From: Flagellimonas profundi
Lineage (GTDB): Bacteria; Bacteroidota; Bacteroidia; Flavobacteriales; Flavobacteriaceae
Assembly: GCF_017313275.1 (NCBI RefSeq)
Contig: NZ_JAFLNM010000001.1
Coordinates: 558,001-622,000 of the forward strand
DNA length: 64,000 nt
Direction of reading: 5' to 3'
Positions 37,643-46,197 of this stretch are shown here, in pieces. Under the pieces are notes generated by a model, which saw only the letters and a program-made list of their open reading frames with translations, made no database searches and was not told the DNA's origin. The position numbers and the translations under genes were made by a program. Positions within the stretch are counted from its first letter, which is position 1. The number at the start of each line of letters is the position of its first letter.

Positions 37643-38449
37643 CTATTCTTTTATTTCAGTTGGATTTATTAAGGAATCCACTATTTTGGAATACTCCTCA
37701 TCCAGTGAGTCATTTTTATAGATATATTTTTTTGAATTTCCCTTGTTCCGATAACTTTTCTCTTGTGGTTTTACTTCTTCACCTATCATTGGTCCTAATT
37801 TATTGGTAAACTCTTCCAATTCATTGATCCACACATAGGTTACGTTTTTCAGTAATTTTGTTTTTTTCGTGTTTTCGAGGTATGAATCAATTAAATTCTC
37901 GGCAATTTTCGCTTGCTCTTCTTCCCCTAGATTATAAAAGTTCGAGAGGTCTACACCAAGCAGCTTTTTCAAAATAAGTTCATCGGTCCAATTATAGGAA
38001 GGATTGATTTCGGCTTTGATTTCATGAAGCATATAATTGATAAAAGAAGTAACCCATGCACTTGGTTTCCTTAAAATACATATGTAATTCAAATTCTTGG
38101 CTATTGGATTTTTTGCCAGTTGCTCTAGCTGATAAAATAAAAATCCGGATGCTTCAATTTTTACATTCAGATAATTTAATCTTCGAACAAAATGCTTGTC
38201 AAAATCAGCTGTAAGTTTTCTATAGGAAACATATTGATAGGGTTCATGTTTGGAAATCTCTTTTCTGAACCTGGAAGTTATATAGGAAGTACCAGTTTTG
38301 TACGAAGAAATCACATATATGGTGGAATTATCCTTAATTTGATTTTTGCTCTGGAACATCCATGAACTACTGATAAAAAAAGATTGAATATTTAATGAAA
38401 TCTTATAGAATGGCGAGTGGATTAGTATTTGTTTTAATTTTTTTAACAT
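37643..38449 (-). CDS. Sulfotransferase-like P-loop protein
   Basis: 268 residues, cytoplasmic. IYVISSYKTGTSYITSRF (about residues 44-61) resembles the 5'-phosphosulfate-binding loop of PAPS-dependent sulfotransferases, and LNYICILRKPSAWVTSFINYML (about 123-144) resembles the 3'-phosphate-binding helix with its conserved Arg and Ser. The rest is Lys/Glu-rich and not closely recognised. If right, it would sulfate a sugar of the polymer, plausible for a marine bacterium, but no PAPS-synthesis genes are in the window. It stands alone on the minus strand between two noncoding gaps and is more AT-rich than the core genes. Confidence 0.6.
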   Translation of the reverse strand: MLKKLKQILIHSPFYKISLNIQSFFISSSWMFQSKNQIKDNSTIYVISSYKTGTSYITSRFRKEISKHEPYQYVSYRKLTADFDKHFVRRLNYLNVKIEASGFLFYQLEQLAKNPIAKNLNYICILRKPSAWVTSFINYMLHEIKAEINPSYNWTDELILKKLLGVDLSNFYNLGEEEQAKIAENLIDSYLENTKKTKLLKNVTYVWINELEEFTNKLGPMIGEEVKPQEKSYRNKGNSKKYIYKNDSLDEEYSKIVDSLINPTEIKE

Positions 38450-38778
38450 TTCAATTTGACGTTAGGGTTAGGCTGTTTAACGCTTAAAAAAAAGGGTTTA
38501 TTATCGTACCCTCGATTTCATTATTGTGACAACGGCATTTACATTATGAGGTCCTTTCTTTTTTGTAAACATATCAATAAATTTTTACTTCCAAATCTCT
38601 ACTTTGTTGTTTTGTGAAGACATTGAAAAACAACTTGGAGTCTTGAATATCAGATTTTTATATGATGCTTGATTAATGGTTTTTTTCAAATTGAAAACAA
38701 CTTCTGAAAAATTTTCAATTCTTGATTCGAATATTTTGTTAATTAATGCGTTTATCTTTGGTGTAAACTCAATATATT
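38450..38778. other. 329-bp divergent intergenic region
   Basis: Separates the minus-strand sulfotransferase-like gene from the + strand CDP-sugar operon. Apart from the -7 box at 38753-38760 nothing specific is seen. Confidence 0.6.
38753..38760 (+). promoter_or_regulatory. candidate -7 box for the rfbF-rfbG operon
   Basis: TATCTTTG matches TAnnTTTG, 18 bases before the rfbF ATG. A TTTG at 38735-38738 is 14 bases upstream, shorter than ideal. Confidence 0.4.
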
Positions 38779-39555
38779 ATGAAAGTTGTTTTATTGGCAG
38801 GAGGTTTTGGCACAAGACTTAGCGAAGAAACCCAAAATATACCTAAACCAATGGTACCCATAGGAAACAAGCCAATCCTATGGCATATCATGAAGATTTA
38901 TTCTACCTATGGATATAATGATTTCATTATTTTATTAGGATACAAGGGATACGTCATCAAAGAATATTTTTCAAATTATTTTCTGCATCAATGTGATGTG
39001 AAGATAGATATTCAGAACAATAGCACGGAGATAATCAACAATGAAGCAGAACCTTGGAAAGTTACCCTTGTAGACACGGGATTGCACACGATGACCGGAG
39101 GCCGACTCAAAAGAATAGAAAATCTTATAGGAGACGAAAGGTTTATGCTGACCTATGGTGATGGTGTAGGCAATGTTGATATAGACAAATTGGTTCATAG
39201 CCATGAGCACCATGGAAAAGCAATTACAATGACCGCCGTTCAGCCGGAAGGTAGATTTGGTTCCCTAAAATTTATCGGGGATGAGCAGGTTGCCTCTTTT
39301 CAGGAAAAACCAAAAGGTGATGGATCATGGATCAATGGAGGCTATTTCGTATGTGAGCCTAAGGTTTTCCAATATTTAAATGATGGTGATTCAACTATAT
39401 TTGAAAGAGACCCGCTAGAAAATATGGCTAAAGATGGCGAGTTGTTTTCTTACAAGCATTATGGGTTCTGGAAACCTATGGACACCCTTAGGGACAATAA
39501 AGTACTTAATGAAATGTGGGAGCAAGGCAAAGCTGATTGGAAAATATGGAAATAG
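38779..39555 (+). CDS. rfbF: Glucose-1-phosphate cytidylyltransferase
   Basis: Makes CDP-glucose from CTP and glucose 1-phosphate, the entry to CDP-6-deoxyhexoses. 258 residues, the family's normal length. LLAGGFGTRLSEETQNIPKPMVPIGNKPILWHIM is the nucleotidyltransferase signature with the activating Arg and Lys; GDGVGNVD (about 130-137) carries the metal-binding Asp, and FQEKPKGDGSWINGGYFVCEP is characteristic of RfbF. First gene of a three-gene + strand operon; the next start lies inside its 3' end. Confidence 0.96.
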   Translation: MKVVLLAGGFGTRLSEETQNIPKPMVPIGNKPILWHIMKIYSTYGYNDFIILLGYKGYVIKEYFSNYFLHQCDVKIDIQNNSTEIINNEAEPWKVTLVDTGLHTMTGGRLKRIENLIGDERFMLTYGDGVGNVDIDKLVHSHEHHGKAITMTAVQPEGRFGSLKFIGDEQVASFQEKPKGDGSWINGGYFVCEPKVFQYLNDGDSTIFERDPLENMAKDGELFSYKHYGFWKPMDTLRDNKVLNEMWEQGKADWKIWK

Positions 39556-40637
39556 ATAGATTGTTCGGCGGAGTCTATAAGGGAAGAAGGTGCTTGGTAA
39601 CCGGTGATAGCGGTTTTAAAGGGTCTTGGTTAGTTGCATGGCTTGCTCAAATGGGTGCGGAAGTGGTAGGATATGCCCTGCCTCCGAACACCCCGACAAA
39701 CCATAAAACACTTTTGAAAACCGAATACAAGTCGATAGAAGGTAATATTTTAGATTTGGATGCACTGAAATCCATATTTGAGGAGTTTCAACCTGAAATT
39801 GTTTTCCATCTAGCGGCCCAATCCCTTGTTAAATATTCCTATGAAAACCCGATTGAAACGTATCAAACCAATGTAATAGGTACATTGAACGTATTTGAGG
39901 TATCCAGACAGACAGAATCCGTAAAGGCCATTGTAAACGTAACCAGTGATAAGTGCTACGAAAATAGAGAATGGATATGGGGATACAGGGAAAATGATCC
40001 CATGGGAGGTCATGACCCGTACAGTTCCTCCAAAGGATGTGCAGAATTATTGACCCAGTCTTATCGGAAATCTTTTTTTAATGGAACTACCGGGCAAACT
40101 TTGTTGGCAAGTGGTAGAGCCGGTAATGTTATTGGAGGAGGAGATTGGTCTAAAGATAGATTGATCCCCGACCTTATCAAAGCTGCGGCCAATGAAGGAG
40201 AAACCGAAATAAGAAACCCTTTGGCGACAAGACCATGGCAACATGTATTGGATCCACTTTCCGGTTATCTTATGTTGGGATGGAAGTTGCTCATTGGAGA
40301 AAAAGAATTTGCCGATGGTTGGAATTTTGGTCCCGACCTTTCGAGCAATCTATCGGTCCAAGAGATTACAGATGAAGCCAAATCGTTTTGGTCAAAAATT
40401 AAATATGCTGTAAGCACCAATAAAGAAAATCATCACGAAGCAAATCTCTTGATGCTGGATTGCTCCAAGTCCAATAAATTGCTGAAATGGACACCGGTCT
40501 GGGATAGGTCCGAAACAATTCGAAAAACCATTTTGTGGTATAAAGACTTTTATGAAAAAGGAATGGTGAATACCAAAGAAGATATTGCCCAATATGTTCA
40601 AGATGCAATAAATAAAAAGAAAGAGTGGACCCTTTGA
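39546..40637 (+). CDS. rfbG: CDP-glucose 4,6-dehydratase
   Basis: Converts CDP-glucose to CDP-4-keto-6-deoxyglucose. About 363 residues, extended SDR: VTGDSGFKGSWLVAWL (NAD loop, the GxxGFKGSW form typical of RfbG), HLAAQSLVKYSYENP, catalytic Thr-Asp in VTSDKCYEN, and Tyr/Lys in YSSSKGCAE. The frame allows a TTG at 39537, but the ATG at 39546 (MEIDRLFGG) is preferred; it overlaps rfbF by 10 bases. No rfbH-like 3-dehydrase follows; the third gene is another extended SDR. Confidence 0.95.
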   Translation: MEIDRLFGGVYKGRRCLVTGDSGFKGSWLVAWLAQMGAEVVGYALPPNTPTNHKTLLKTEYKSIEGNILDLDALKSIFEEFQPEIVFHLAAQSLVKYSYENPIETYQTNVIGTLNVFEVSRQTESVKAIVNVTSDKCYENREWIWGYRENDPMGGHDPYSSSKGCAELLTQSYRKSFFNGTTGQTLLASGRAGNVIGGGDWSKDRLIPDLIKAAANEGETEIRNPLATRPWQHVLDPLSGYLMLGWKLLIGEKEFADGWNFGPDLSSNLSVQEITDEAKSFWSKIKYAVSTNKENHHEANLLMLDCSKSNKLLKWTPVWDRSETIRKTILWYKDFYEKGMVNTKEDIAQYVQDAINKKKEWTL

Positions 40638-41539
40638 TGAATTTTAAAGGAGAAAGAATACTAGTAACCGGCGGAGTTGGGTATTTGGGAAGCAACCTCA
40701 TATCCCAATTGATCCAAAATGGCTGTGATGAGGTGCATTCTATTGATTTGAATCGCCCTGCGGAACAAAATCCATATATTACCTTTCATCAAGCAAATCT
40801 CTTGGATTTTTCCTCCCTTTCCAATGTCGTTAAAGAAATCAAACCTACTTTAGTTTATCATCTAGCGGCAAATTTGAACCGTTCCAGGGATTTTTCCATT
40901 GTTCAACAGTTGATGGATGTAAACTTTACAGGAACGGCAAATATTTTAAACGCATTAGAGGATGTACCCTATAAAAATTTTGTTTATACCAGTACCAGTG
41001 AGGTTTATGGGGGCACAGCGGTAACTCCTCCATTTAAGGAAATAGGTGATTTTGTTCCGGCATCGCCCTACTCATTGTCCAAGTATTGTGGGGAAATGGC
41101 ACTAAAAACATTTTCTGAATTAAAGGAAAAAAAATATACGATACTTCGCATGTTCAATTTTTTGGGATCGAATATGCCTACTAACTTTTTTCCTTCACAA
41201 TTAAAGGAAAAGCTAGACCGAAATGAGAATTTCTCCATGACCTTAGGTGAGCAAGTTCGGGATTATCTGTATTTGAGTGATGTAATTGAGGCTCTATTGT
41301 TGGCAGGACTTACAGAAAATACCAATCAAGTCTATAATGTTTGTTCAGGTGAGGGGGTTTCCATCCGAGAAATGGCTGAAAAAGCCAAAACAAAGATGAA
41401 AAGTGAATCAGCCATAGAATTTGGTGCCTTGCCTTATCGTGACAATGAAGTTTGGAACATGGTGGGGGATAATTCTAAAATTCAACAATATTTAGGCTGG
41501 CGTCAAAAAACCTCGATTTGGAAATATTTTGAGGAATAG
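40637..41539 (+). CDS. NAD-dependent epimerase/dehydratase family protein, probable CDP-sugar reductase/epimerase
   Basis: 300 residues, extended SDR: RILVTGGVGYLGSNL (NAD loop, about 7-21), VYHLAANLNRSR, YTSTSEVYGG (catalytic Ser/Thr region) and YSLSKYCGEMA (Tyr-x3-Lys). The ATG at 40637 shares bases with the rfbG stop (TGATG), typical coupling; an upstream GTG at 40625 is possible but less likely. Following rfbF-rfbG it should act on CDP-4-keto-6-deoxyglucose, as the abequose/paratose synthases or CDP-tyvelose epimerases do in other bacteria. The exact product cannot be read off. The operon ends here, and an opposing gene starts 60 bases on. Confidence 0.85.
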   Translation: MNFKGERILVTGGVGYLGSNLISQLIQNGCDEVHSIDLNRPAEQNPYITFHQANLLDFSSLSNVVKEIKPTLVYHLAANLNRSRDFSIVQQLMDVNFTGTANILNALEDVPYKNFVYTSTSEVYGGTAVTPPFKEIGDFVPASPYSLSKYCGEMALKTFSELKEKKYTILRMFNFLGSNMPTNFFPSQLKEKLDRNENFSMTLGEQVRDYLYLSDVIEALLLAGLTENTNQVYNVCSGEGVSIREMAEKAKTKMKSESAIEFGALPYRDNEVWNMVGDNSKIQQYLGWRQKTSIWKYFEE

Positions 41540-41599
41540 GAGATTTGTCTTTAGAACTTTTTGGCCTAAGACAGGGGCGTTATTGTGTTATCAACTGTC

Positions 41600-42214
41600 T
41601 TATTTGGCGTTTCCTTCCCAAAGAGCAAACGAGGCACTTTCAATGGAGGACATGGCCTCCCTGTTAAATATTTTCTGAACTGTTTTCCACAAGATTTTTA
41701 TATCATTTTTGAAACTTAAATGATCAACATACCATACATCATGGGCAAATCTTTCATTCCATGATAATGCAGTACGGCCATTCACTTGTGCCCATCCTGT
41801 AATACCGGGCTTCACCAAATGTCTTCTTGCTTGCTCTTCATTATATAAAGGAAGATATTCAATTAATAGGGGCCTAGGGCCAATGAGGGACATATCACCT
41901 TTCAATACATTGACCAATTGCAATAGTTCATCCAGGGAAGTTTTTCTAATGATCGCACCAACTTTGGTAATACGCTGCTCTTGATTCATTAATTCACTTT
42001 CATTGTCTTTTGGATCCTTCATGGTCTTGAACTTTATGATAGTGAATATTTCCGCGTTCTTTCCAGGTCTTTTTTGAAAGTAGAACGGTTTGCCATTATT
42101 GGTAAACAACAATAGAATGATTATTGTAATAATCAATGGTGATAACAAAATCAACGCCACCAGTGATATTGAAAAGTCTAAAAATCTTTTTAAAAACTTT
42201 TTATACATTATCAA
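41600..42214 (-). CDS. Small monotopic phosphoglycosyl transferase (PglC-like sugar transferase)
   Basis: 204 residues, the short form. One N-terminal membrane helix/re-entrant segment (KRFLDFSISLVALILLSPLIITIIILLLF), then FYFQKRPGKNAEIF, the catalytic Asp-Glu in TSLDELLQLVNVLKGDMSLIGPRPLL, and KPGITGWAQVNGR. These enzymes move a sugar phosphate from a UDP-sugar to undecaprenyl phosphate, starting the repeat unit at the inner membrane. A second gene of the same type is at 43189-43836. It follows the NTF2-like gene on the minus strand after 162 bases that contain a palindrome. Confidence 0.93.
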   Translation of the reverse strand: MIMYKKFLKRFLDFSISLVALILLSPLIITIIILLLFTNNGKPFYFQKRPGKNAEIFTIIKFKTMKDPKDNESELMNQEQRITKVGAIIRKTSLDELLQLVNVLKGDMSLIGPRPLLIEYLPLYNEEQARRHLVKPGITGWAQVNGRTALSWNERFAHDVWYVDHLSFKNDIKILWKTVQKIFNREAMSSIESASFALWEGNAK

Positions 42215-42246
42215 GTAATCATTTTGGTTATATCCCTTTATGAAAC

Positions 42247-42268
42247 TTTTAAAGTCCTGACTTTAAAA
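42247..42268. terminator. 22-base palindrome, possible terminator
   Basis: TTTTAAAGT/ACTTTAAAA (42247-42255 with 42260-42268) with loop CCTG, between the NTF2-like gene and the sugar transferase gene. No long T run on either side, so termination is uncertain. Confidence 0.3.
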
Positions 42269-42376
42269 ATCTTAGATATTGAATTAAGGCGAACCTGTCA
42301 TAAAATGCAATTGATATAATGTCCAATTGTTTGATAATTATAAAAAATAATCCAGAATTGGATGCCCAAGTTGAGA

Positions 42377-42859
42377 TTACTGATATCTCAAATATCTCTC
42401 CGGAAGTGGATATTCGGGAGAAATTCCATGCCACATCATGTTAATGATCCACCATCTATCCTTATAAAAAGCCAATTGAATACTTTTTACATCTTGCTTA
42501 TAAGGTTTATTGTTGGCCATATCTTCCTTACTATGAAAAGCCTCGCAAGTACTTAATACGTGGGAAATATTTCCATAGGTTTCTTCAATCCTACCGATTT
42601 CTCTTTCATAAAAAGCTGTTTTGCGCGTTGTTTGCAGCCAATGCCCTGTTCTTTCGACATATTCATTAGGAGATATGAATTGAGGTCTTAAACTACCATT
42701 TATATCTTTTTCATAACCAATCTTGTTCGCTTGGGGGTGAAATAAAAACCTAAAGAAATCCCAATCTCTCGGTTGACCTGGTTCACCACCTAAACAGGCA
42801 TAAAATGACTTAATTAAATCATCTACAGTTTGTACATGTTTTAAATACTCTTCTTTCAT
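42377..42859 (-). CDS. NTF2/SnoaL-like fold protein of unknown function
   Basis: 160 residues, no signal or membrane helix. Begins MKEEYLKHVQTVDDLIKSFYACL and contains GEPGQPRDWDFFRFLFHPQANKI, then FYEREIGRIEETYGNISHVLSTCEAFHSKEDM and SIQLAFYKDRWWIINMMWHG, a helix-then-curved-sheet pattern typical of the NTF2-like superfamily. Members serve as enzymes, carriers or stress-related proteins, so no reaction can be given. It sits alone between the two priming-transferase genes. Confidence 0.75.
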   Translation of the reverse strand: MKEEYLKHVQTVDDLIKSFYACLGGEPGQPRDWDFFRFLFHPQANKIGYEKDINGSLRPQFISPNEYVERTGHWLQTTRKTAFYEREIGRIEETYGNISHVLSTCEAFHSKEDMANNKPYKQDVKSIQLAFYKDRWWIINMMWHGISPEYPLPERYLRYQ

Positions 42860-43188
42860 TCAAAATTGATATTTCGGTTAATGTTTTATTTAAATGGCAA
42901 TAGATTCTATGTGGCATGAAGAAACTAAAGCATCTAAAATTAGAGATATTATTTTAAAATCTTTGGTGCCATAATTCCATATTCGACGTACAGCTCCTTT
43001 ATCGGATGCACAACAAATTTCTCTTTTCTTAAATTAAATTGTAAGATTTTCAATGGCGGGTGATTGCCTAATCAGGTGTTGTATATCTTATAAATTGGGT
43101 AACTTGTCGTGTAAAGTGGCAGTGCCCAAATTATTTCTATTTTTTTGTTTTGTCAAACATGGCAATTTATTGCTAAATCTATCACCTC
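42860..43188. other. 329-bp divergent intergenic region
   Basis: Lies between the minus-strand NTF2-like gene and the + strand sugar transferase gene, so promoters for both must be here. No exact TAnnTTTG box was found on either strand and nothing else stands out. Confidence 0.5.
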
Positions 43189-43836
43189 ATGCCCAAAAAT
43201 CTTTACAAAAATTATTTTAAACGGCTACTGGATTTTACTGCTTCAGTTATTGGTTTTTTGTTATTGTCGCCCATATTTGTTTTAGTATCGATAATTCTTT
43301 GGATTGATTTTAAGGGGACACCCTTTTTCTTACAAGAACGACCAGGGAAGGATGAGAAAATCTTTAAGATTATCAAGTTCAAGTCCATGAACAACAAAAA
43401 GGATGCCGATGGTAATTTGTTGTCCAATAGGGAACGCATTACGAAATTGGGTATGCTGGTTCGACGGTATTCCTTGGATGAAATTCCACAATTACTCAAT
43501 GTTATCAAAGGTGATATGAGCTTGATCGGTCCTAGGCCGCTTGTGGTACTTTATCTTCCCTATTATAATGAAACCGAACGAAAAAGGCACAGTGTTAGAC
43601 CTGGAATTACAGGGCTTGCACAGGTTAAGGGGCGAAATAACCTTGTTTGGGAAGACCGTTTTGCCTTGGATGTCCAATATGTGGAAAACTTGAGCTTTTT
43701 GTTTGATGTAAAAATCCTGTACTGGACCATCAAGAAAATATTCTCAAAATCGGAAGTTGCTGTGGATCAAGACGAATTTTTGGACTGGTTCAATATTTAC
43801 CGACAAAAGCAATGGGATGCCGAAAAAGCTAGCTAA
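43189..43836 (+). CDS. Small monotopic phosphoglycosyl transferase (PglC-like sugar transferase), second copy
   Basis: 215 residues: KRLLDFTASVIGFLLLSPIFVLVSIILW (membrane-inserting helix), FFLQERPGKDEKIFKIIKFKSM, catalytic Asp-Glu in YSLDEIPQLLNVIKGDMSLIGPRPLVV, and RPGITGLAQVKGRN. Same family and probable role as the 41600-42214 gene, but clearly diverged (for example LAQVKGRNNL versus WAQVNGRTAL), so it may use a different UDP-sugar. It is a single-gene + strand unit in its own noncoding surroundings, closed by a terminator at 43862. Confidence 0.93.
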   Translation: MPKNLYKNYFKRLLDFTASVIGFLLLSPIFVLVSIILWIDFKGTPFFLQERPGKDEKIFKIIKFKSMNNKKDADGNLLSNRERITKLGMLVRRYSLDEIPQLLNVIKGDMSLIGPRPLVVLYLPYYNETERKRHSVRPGITGLAQVKGRNNLVWEDRFALDVQYVENLSFLFDVKILYWTIKKIFSKSEVAVDQDEFLDWFNIYRQKQWDAEKAS

Positions 43837-43861
43837 GGGTCAATAAATTTTTTATTGCTTA

Positions 43862-43909
43862 CCGCCAAAGAAAAAAGGCGGATTGAGATAGGGGGGGAGC
43901 CCCCTTTTT
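43862..43909 (+). terminator. terminator region after the second sugar transferase
   Basis: Two stacked hairpins: CCGCC/GGCGG (43862-43866 with 43877-43881) and GGGGG/CCCCC with a GGAG loop (43891-43895 with 43900-43904), the latter followed at once by TTTTT (43905-43909). The T run reaches the stop codon of the opposing glycosyltransferase gene. Confidence 0.7.
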
Positions 43910-45044
43910 AATTGTCCAAGACTGTTTTTATGTTATCAGTCAAATGCTTGTTAATTATATTCACATCAAATTTTTCCTCGGCCAATCGCCTACTTCTTTT
44001 CCCCATTTGATTTATTTTATCCGGGTTCTCAATAAAAAACTTACAAGATTCAATCAAGGGTTCCAAACTATTTGGTGGAATTAAAAAGCCGTTTTCATTC
44101 TCAACAATTGTTTCTTTACAGCCAGGAGTGTTAGTTGTAATAATGGGCATTCCTATAGAAAGTGCTTCTAAAATTGACCTAGGGATTCCTTCCCTATAAA
44201 AGGTGGGCAATACAAATACGTGCATATCCTTTAAAAAATCGGGCACATTACTTTTCCGTCCGTGAAAAACAATGACACCTGAATCGTGTAAAGTGTTCAG
44301 AGTTTCAATTTTAACACTTGAAGGAGAATTCCCCACTCCGCCGATAATATGGAATTCTGACAAAGGAAATTGCTTTTTCAATGCTATGGCTGTATCCATA
44401 AACAGTTGAATGCCCTTTTCTTTGATCAATCTAGCGACTATTACGAATTTTACGTTTTCGGAGTTTACATTGATCTCACGAAACGGATACCGGTCCAAAT
44501 TAACCCCCGATCCATTTACAATATCTGTTTTTTGTTTCTTTGAAAGAATACGCTTTTTAAAAAACAGCTGTCTATCATCCTCATTTTGAAAAATGACCAA
44601 TTTATTTTTTCTTAGCGCATATCGATATAGTCTTTTGGTTATTTGCTGGAGTAAATTGGCCTTTTTTGATGCTCCACTAAAGGTAAACCCCAACCCTGTA
44701 ATCAATGAAATTGTTGGTGTGTTGCACATATTGGCAGCAATGGAGCCATACACAACGGGTTTGATGGTATAGGGGAAAACCAAATCAATATGATGTTTTT
44801 TAATAAGACTTTTTATTTGTAGAACAGATTTAAAATCCTTTACTGGATTAAGTCCTATTCTATCCAATTTCAAAGTAATTGGTGTAGCCCCTAATTGAGT
44901 TAGTTCATCGATATTTTTTGAGGTCATTTCAGGGGCCGCAGCAAATACGGTATATCCTTGTTCAACAAGTTCCGTCATGAAATCACCTCTAAAATGAGGT
45001 AATGAATTTGCCATAGAGGCTATGATCAATACATTTTTGTTCAT
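43908..45044 (-). CDS. Family 4 glycosyltransferase (PglA-like)
   Basis: 378 residues, GT-B fold. The N-terminus VLIIASMANSLPHFRGDFMTEL and FPYTIKPVVYGSIAANM..TPTISLITGLGFTF match the PglA-type transferases that add GalNAc to an undecaprenyl-diphospho-amino sugar. The C-terminal half has VIVARLIKEKGIQLFMDTA and the donor-site E-x7-E as FYREGIPRSILEALSIGMPIITT. It may therefore add the second sugar of the repeat unit; acceptor specificity is inferred. It is the third of three GT4 genes read from the 47.3 kb promoter candidate, with a 67-base gap to the previous gene. Confidence 0.9.
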   Translation of the reverse strand: MNKNVLIIASMANSLPHFRGDFMTELVEQGYTVFAAAPEMTSKNIDELTQLGATPITLKLDRIGLNPVKDFKSVLQIKSLIKKHHIDLVFPYTIKPVVYGSIAANMCNTPTISLITGLGFTFSGASKKANLLQQITKRLYRYALRKNKLVIFQNEDDRQLFFKKRILSKKQKTDIVNGSGVNLDRYPFREINVNSENVKFVIVARLIKEKGIQLFMDTAIALKKQFPLSEFHIIGGVGNSPSSVKIETLNTLHDSGVIVFHGRKSNVPDFLKDMHVFVLPTFYREGIPRSILEALSIGMPIITTNTPGCKETIVENENGFLIPPNSLEPLIESCKFFIENPDKINQMGKRSRRLAEEKFDVNIINKHLTDNIKTVLDN

Positions 45045-45111
45045 CTATTGTCTTTAATTCCAAGTGTTACTAATTAATTGGCTCATCAAAGGTTATTGTT
45101 TTGACCGTAAT

Positions 45112-46194
45112 TCAATTATTTTTTTGGTATAATACCTGATATTGTCTACACATGGTTAAAATATCATATGTTTTTGACCTTTCCTGGCATTTTGAAGCTA
45201 CAACATTACGGTATTCAGTATCTTCAGCTAATTTTTTAATTTCAGGGATGAGACTATTTTCATTGTCATCCTCAAATAAGATCCCAGCACCTTTCACCAC
45301 TTCAGTTAAACCAGGAACATCGGAAGCCATAAAAGGTTGTCCTGATGCCAAACCCTCTACGCTTGATAAGGAAAGTCCCTCAAAATGAGAAGATAGAATA
45401 ACGATGTCAACACTTTTTAATAACCTTGGCACATCTTTTCTTACCCCCATAAAATGAACCCTGTTTTCTACTCCAATATTTTTGGCCAGTTCCTCGGACT
45501 CCTTTCTTAAGACACCTTCACCAACCAATAATAAAACATAGTGGTCGGGAAGTTCCTTTAATGATCGTATTAAGAAATTCTGGTTTTTTTGTGCGGTGAA
45601 ACTGGAAACCTGCATAAGAGCAACATTTTTATCCATTAGTCCCAATTCCTCCTTTTGGTAGGGTTTAGCTTCCGTTATTTCTTGAAGGTCTATACCATTG
45701 TAGATTTTGGTAATATTGTTGAAAGAGCTACCCAAGTGTTTCTTGAGATTTTCATCCACAGAATCGGATATGCTCACAATCTCATCGTACTTTTTGTATA
45801 TGATCTTGTCCAAAAACTTAAATAGTTTGGAGTCCCTTCTTCGATTGGTAGTATTATGCTCCGTATAGATCAGCCTGGGCTTTTTACCTATCATGGAGGC
45901 TATACCCGCCCAGTACAAACAAGGGAATAAGTGAACATGAACAATGTCATATTTCGAAAAATATTTTCTGAGCTTAAAAATGTGAAATGGATTATACACA
46001 CTGGCTGTGCTACTCAACGAAAATACATTGACACCTGGATAATCATCTAACTTAGAAATAAAAGGGGAATCACCATCTTTAAGTAGCAGGATATCTACAT
46101 CAACACCCAATTTTGAATAGGTTATGGCGGCATCTACCAGTAGTTTTTCTGCTCCTCCGGCTCCCAACGAATTTATGAGTTGTAAAACTTTCAT
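45112..46194 (-). CDS. Family 4 glycosyltransferase
   Basis: 360 residues, GT-B fold. KVLQLINSLGAGGAEKLLVDAAITY is the usual acceptor-side start, DIVHVHLFPCLYWAGIA follows, then LMQVSSFTAQKNQNFLIRSL and the donor-site SSHFEGLSLSSVEGLASGQPFMASDVPG. Sugar and linkage not predictable. It begins 3 bases after the preceding GT4 gene. Confidence 0.9.
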   Translation of the reverse strand: MKVLQLINSLGAGGAEKLLVDAAITYSKLGVDVDILLLKDGDSPFISKLDDYPGVNVFSLSSTASVYNPFHIFKLRKYFSKYDIVHVHLFPCLYWAGIASMIGKKPRLIYTEHNTTNRRRDSKLFKFLDKIIYKKYDEIVSISDSVDENLKKHLGSSFNNITKIYNGIDLQEITEAKPYQKEELGLMDKNVALMQVSSFTAQKNQNFLIRSLKELPDHYVLLLVGEGVLRKESEELAKNIGVENRVHFMGVRKDVPRLLKSVDIVILSSHFEGLSLSSVEGLASGQPFMASDVPGLTEVVKGAGILFEDDNENSLIPEIKKLAEDTEYRNVVASKCQERSKTYDILTMCRQYQVLYQKNN

Positions 46195-46197
46195 GAT

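Noticed and set aside
41567-41602. Inverted repeat TAAGACAG/CTGTCTTA between converging genes as a terminator
   Set aside because: The loop is 20 bases, no T run follows on either strand, and one arm overlaps the stop codon of the sugar transferase gene.
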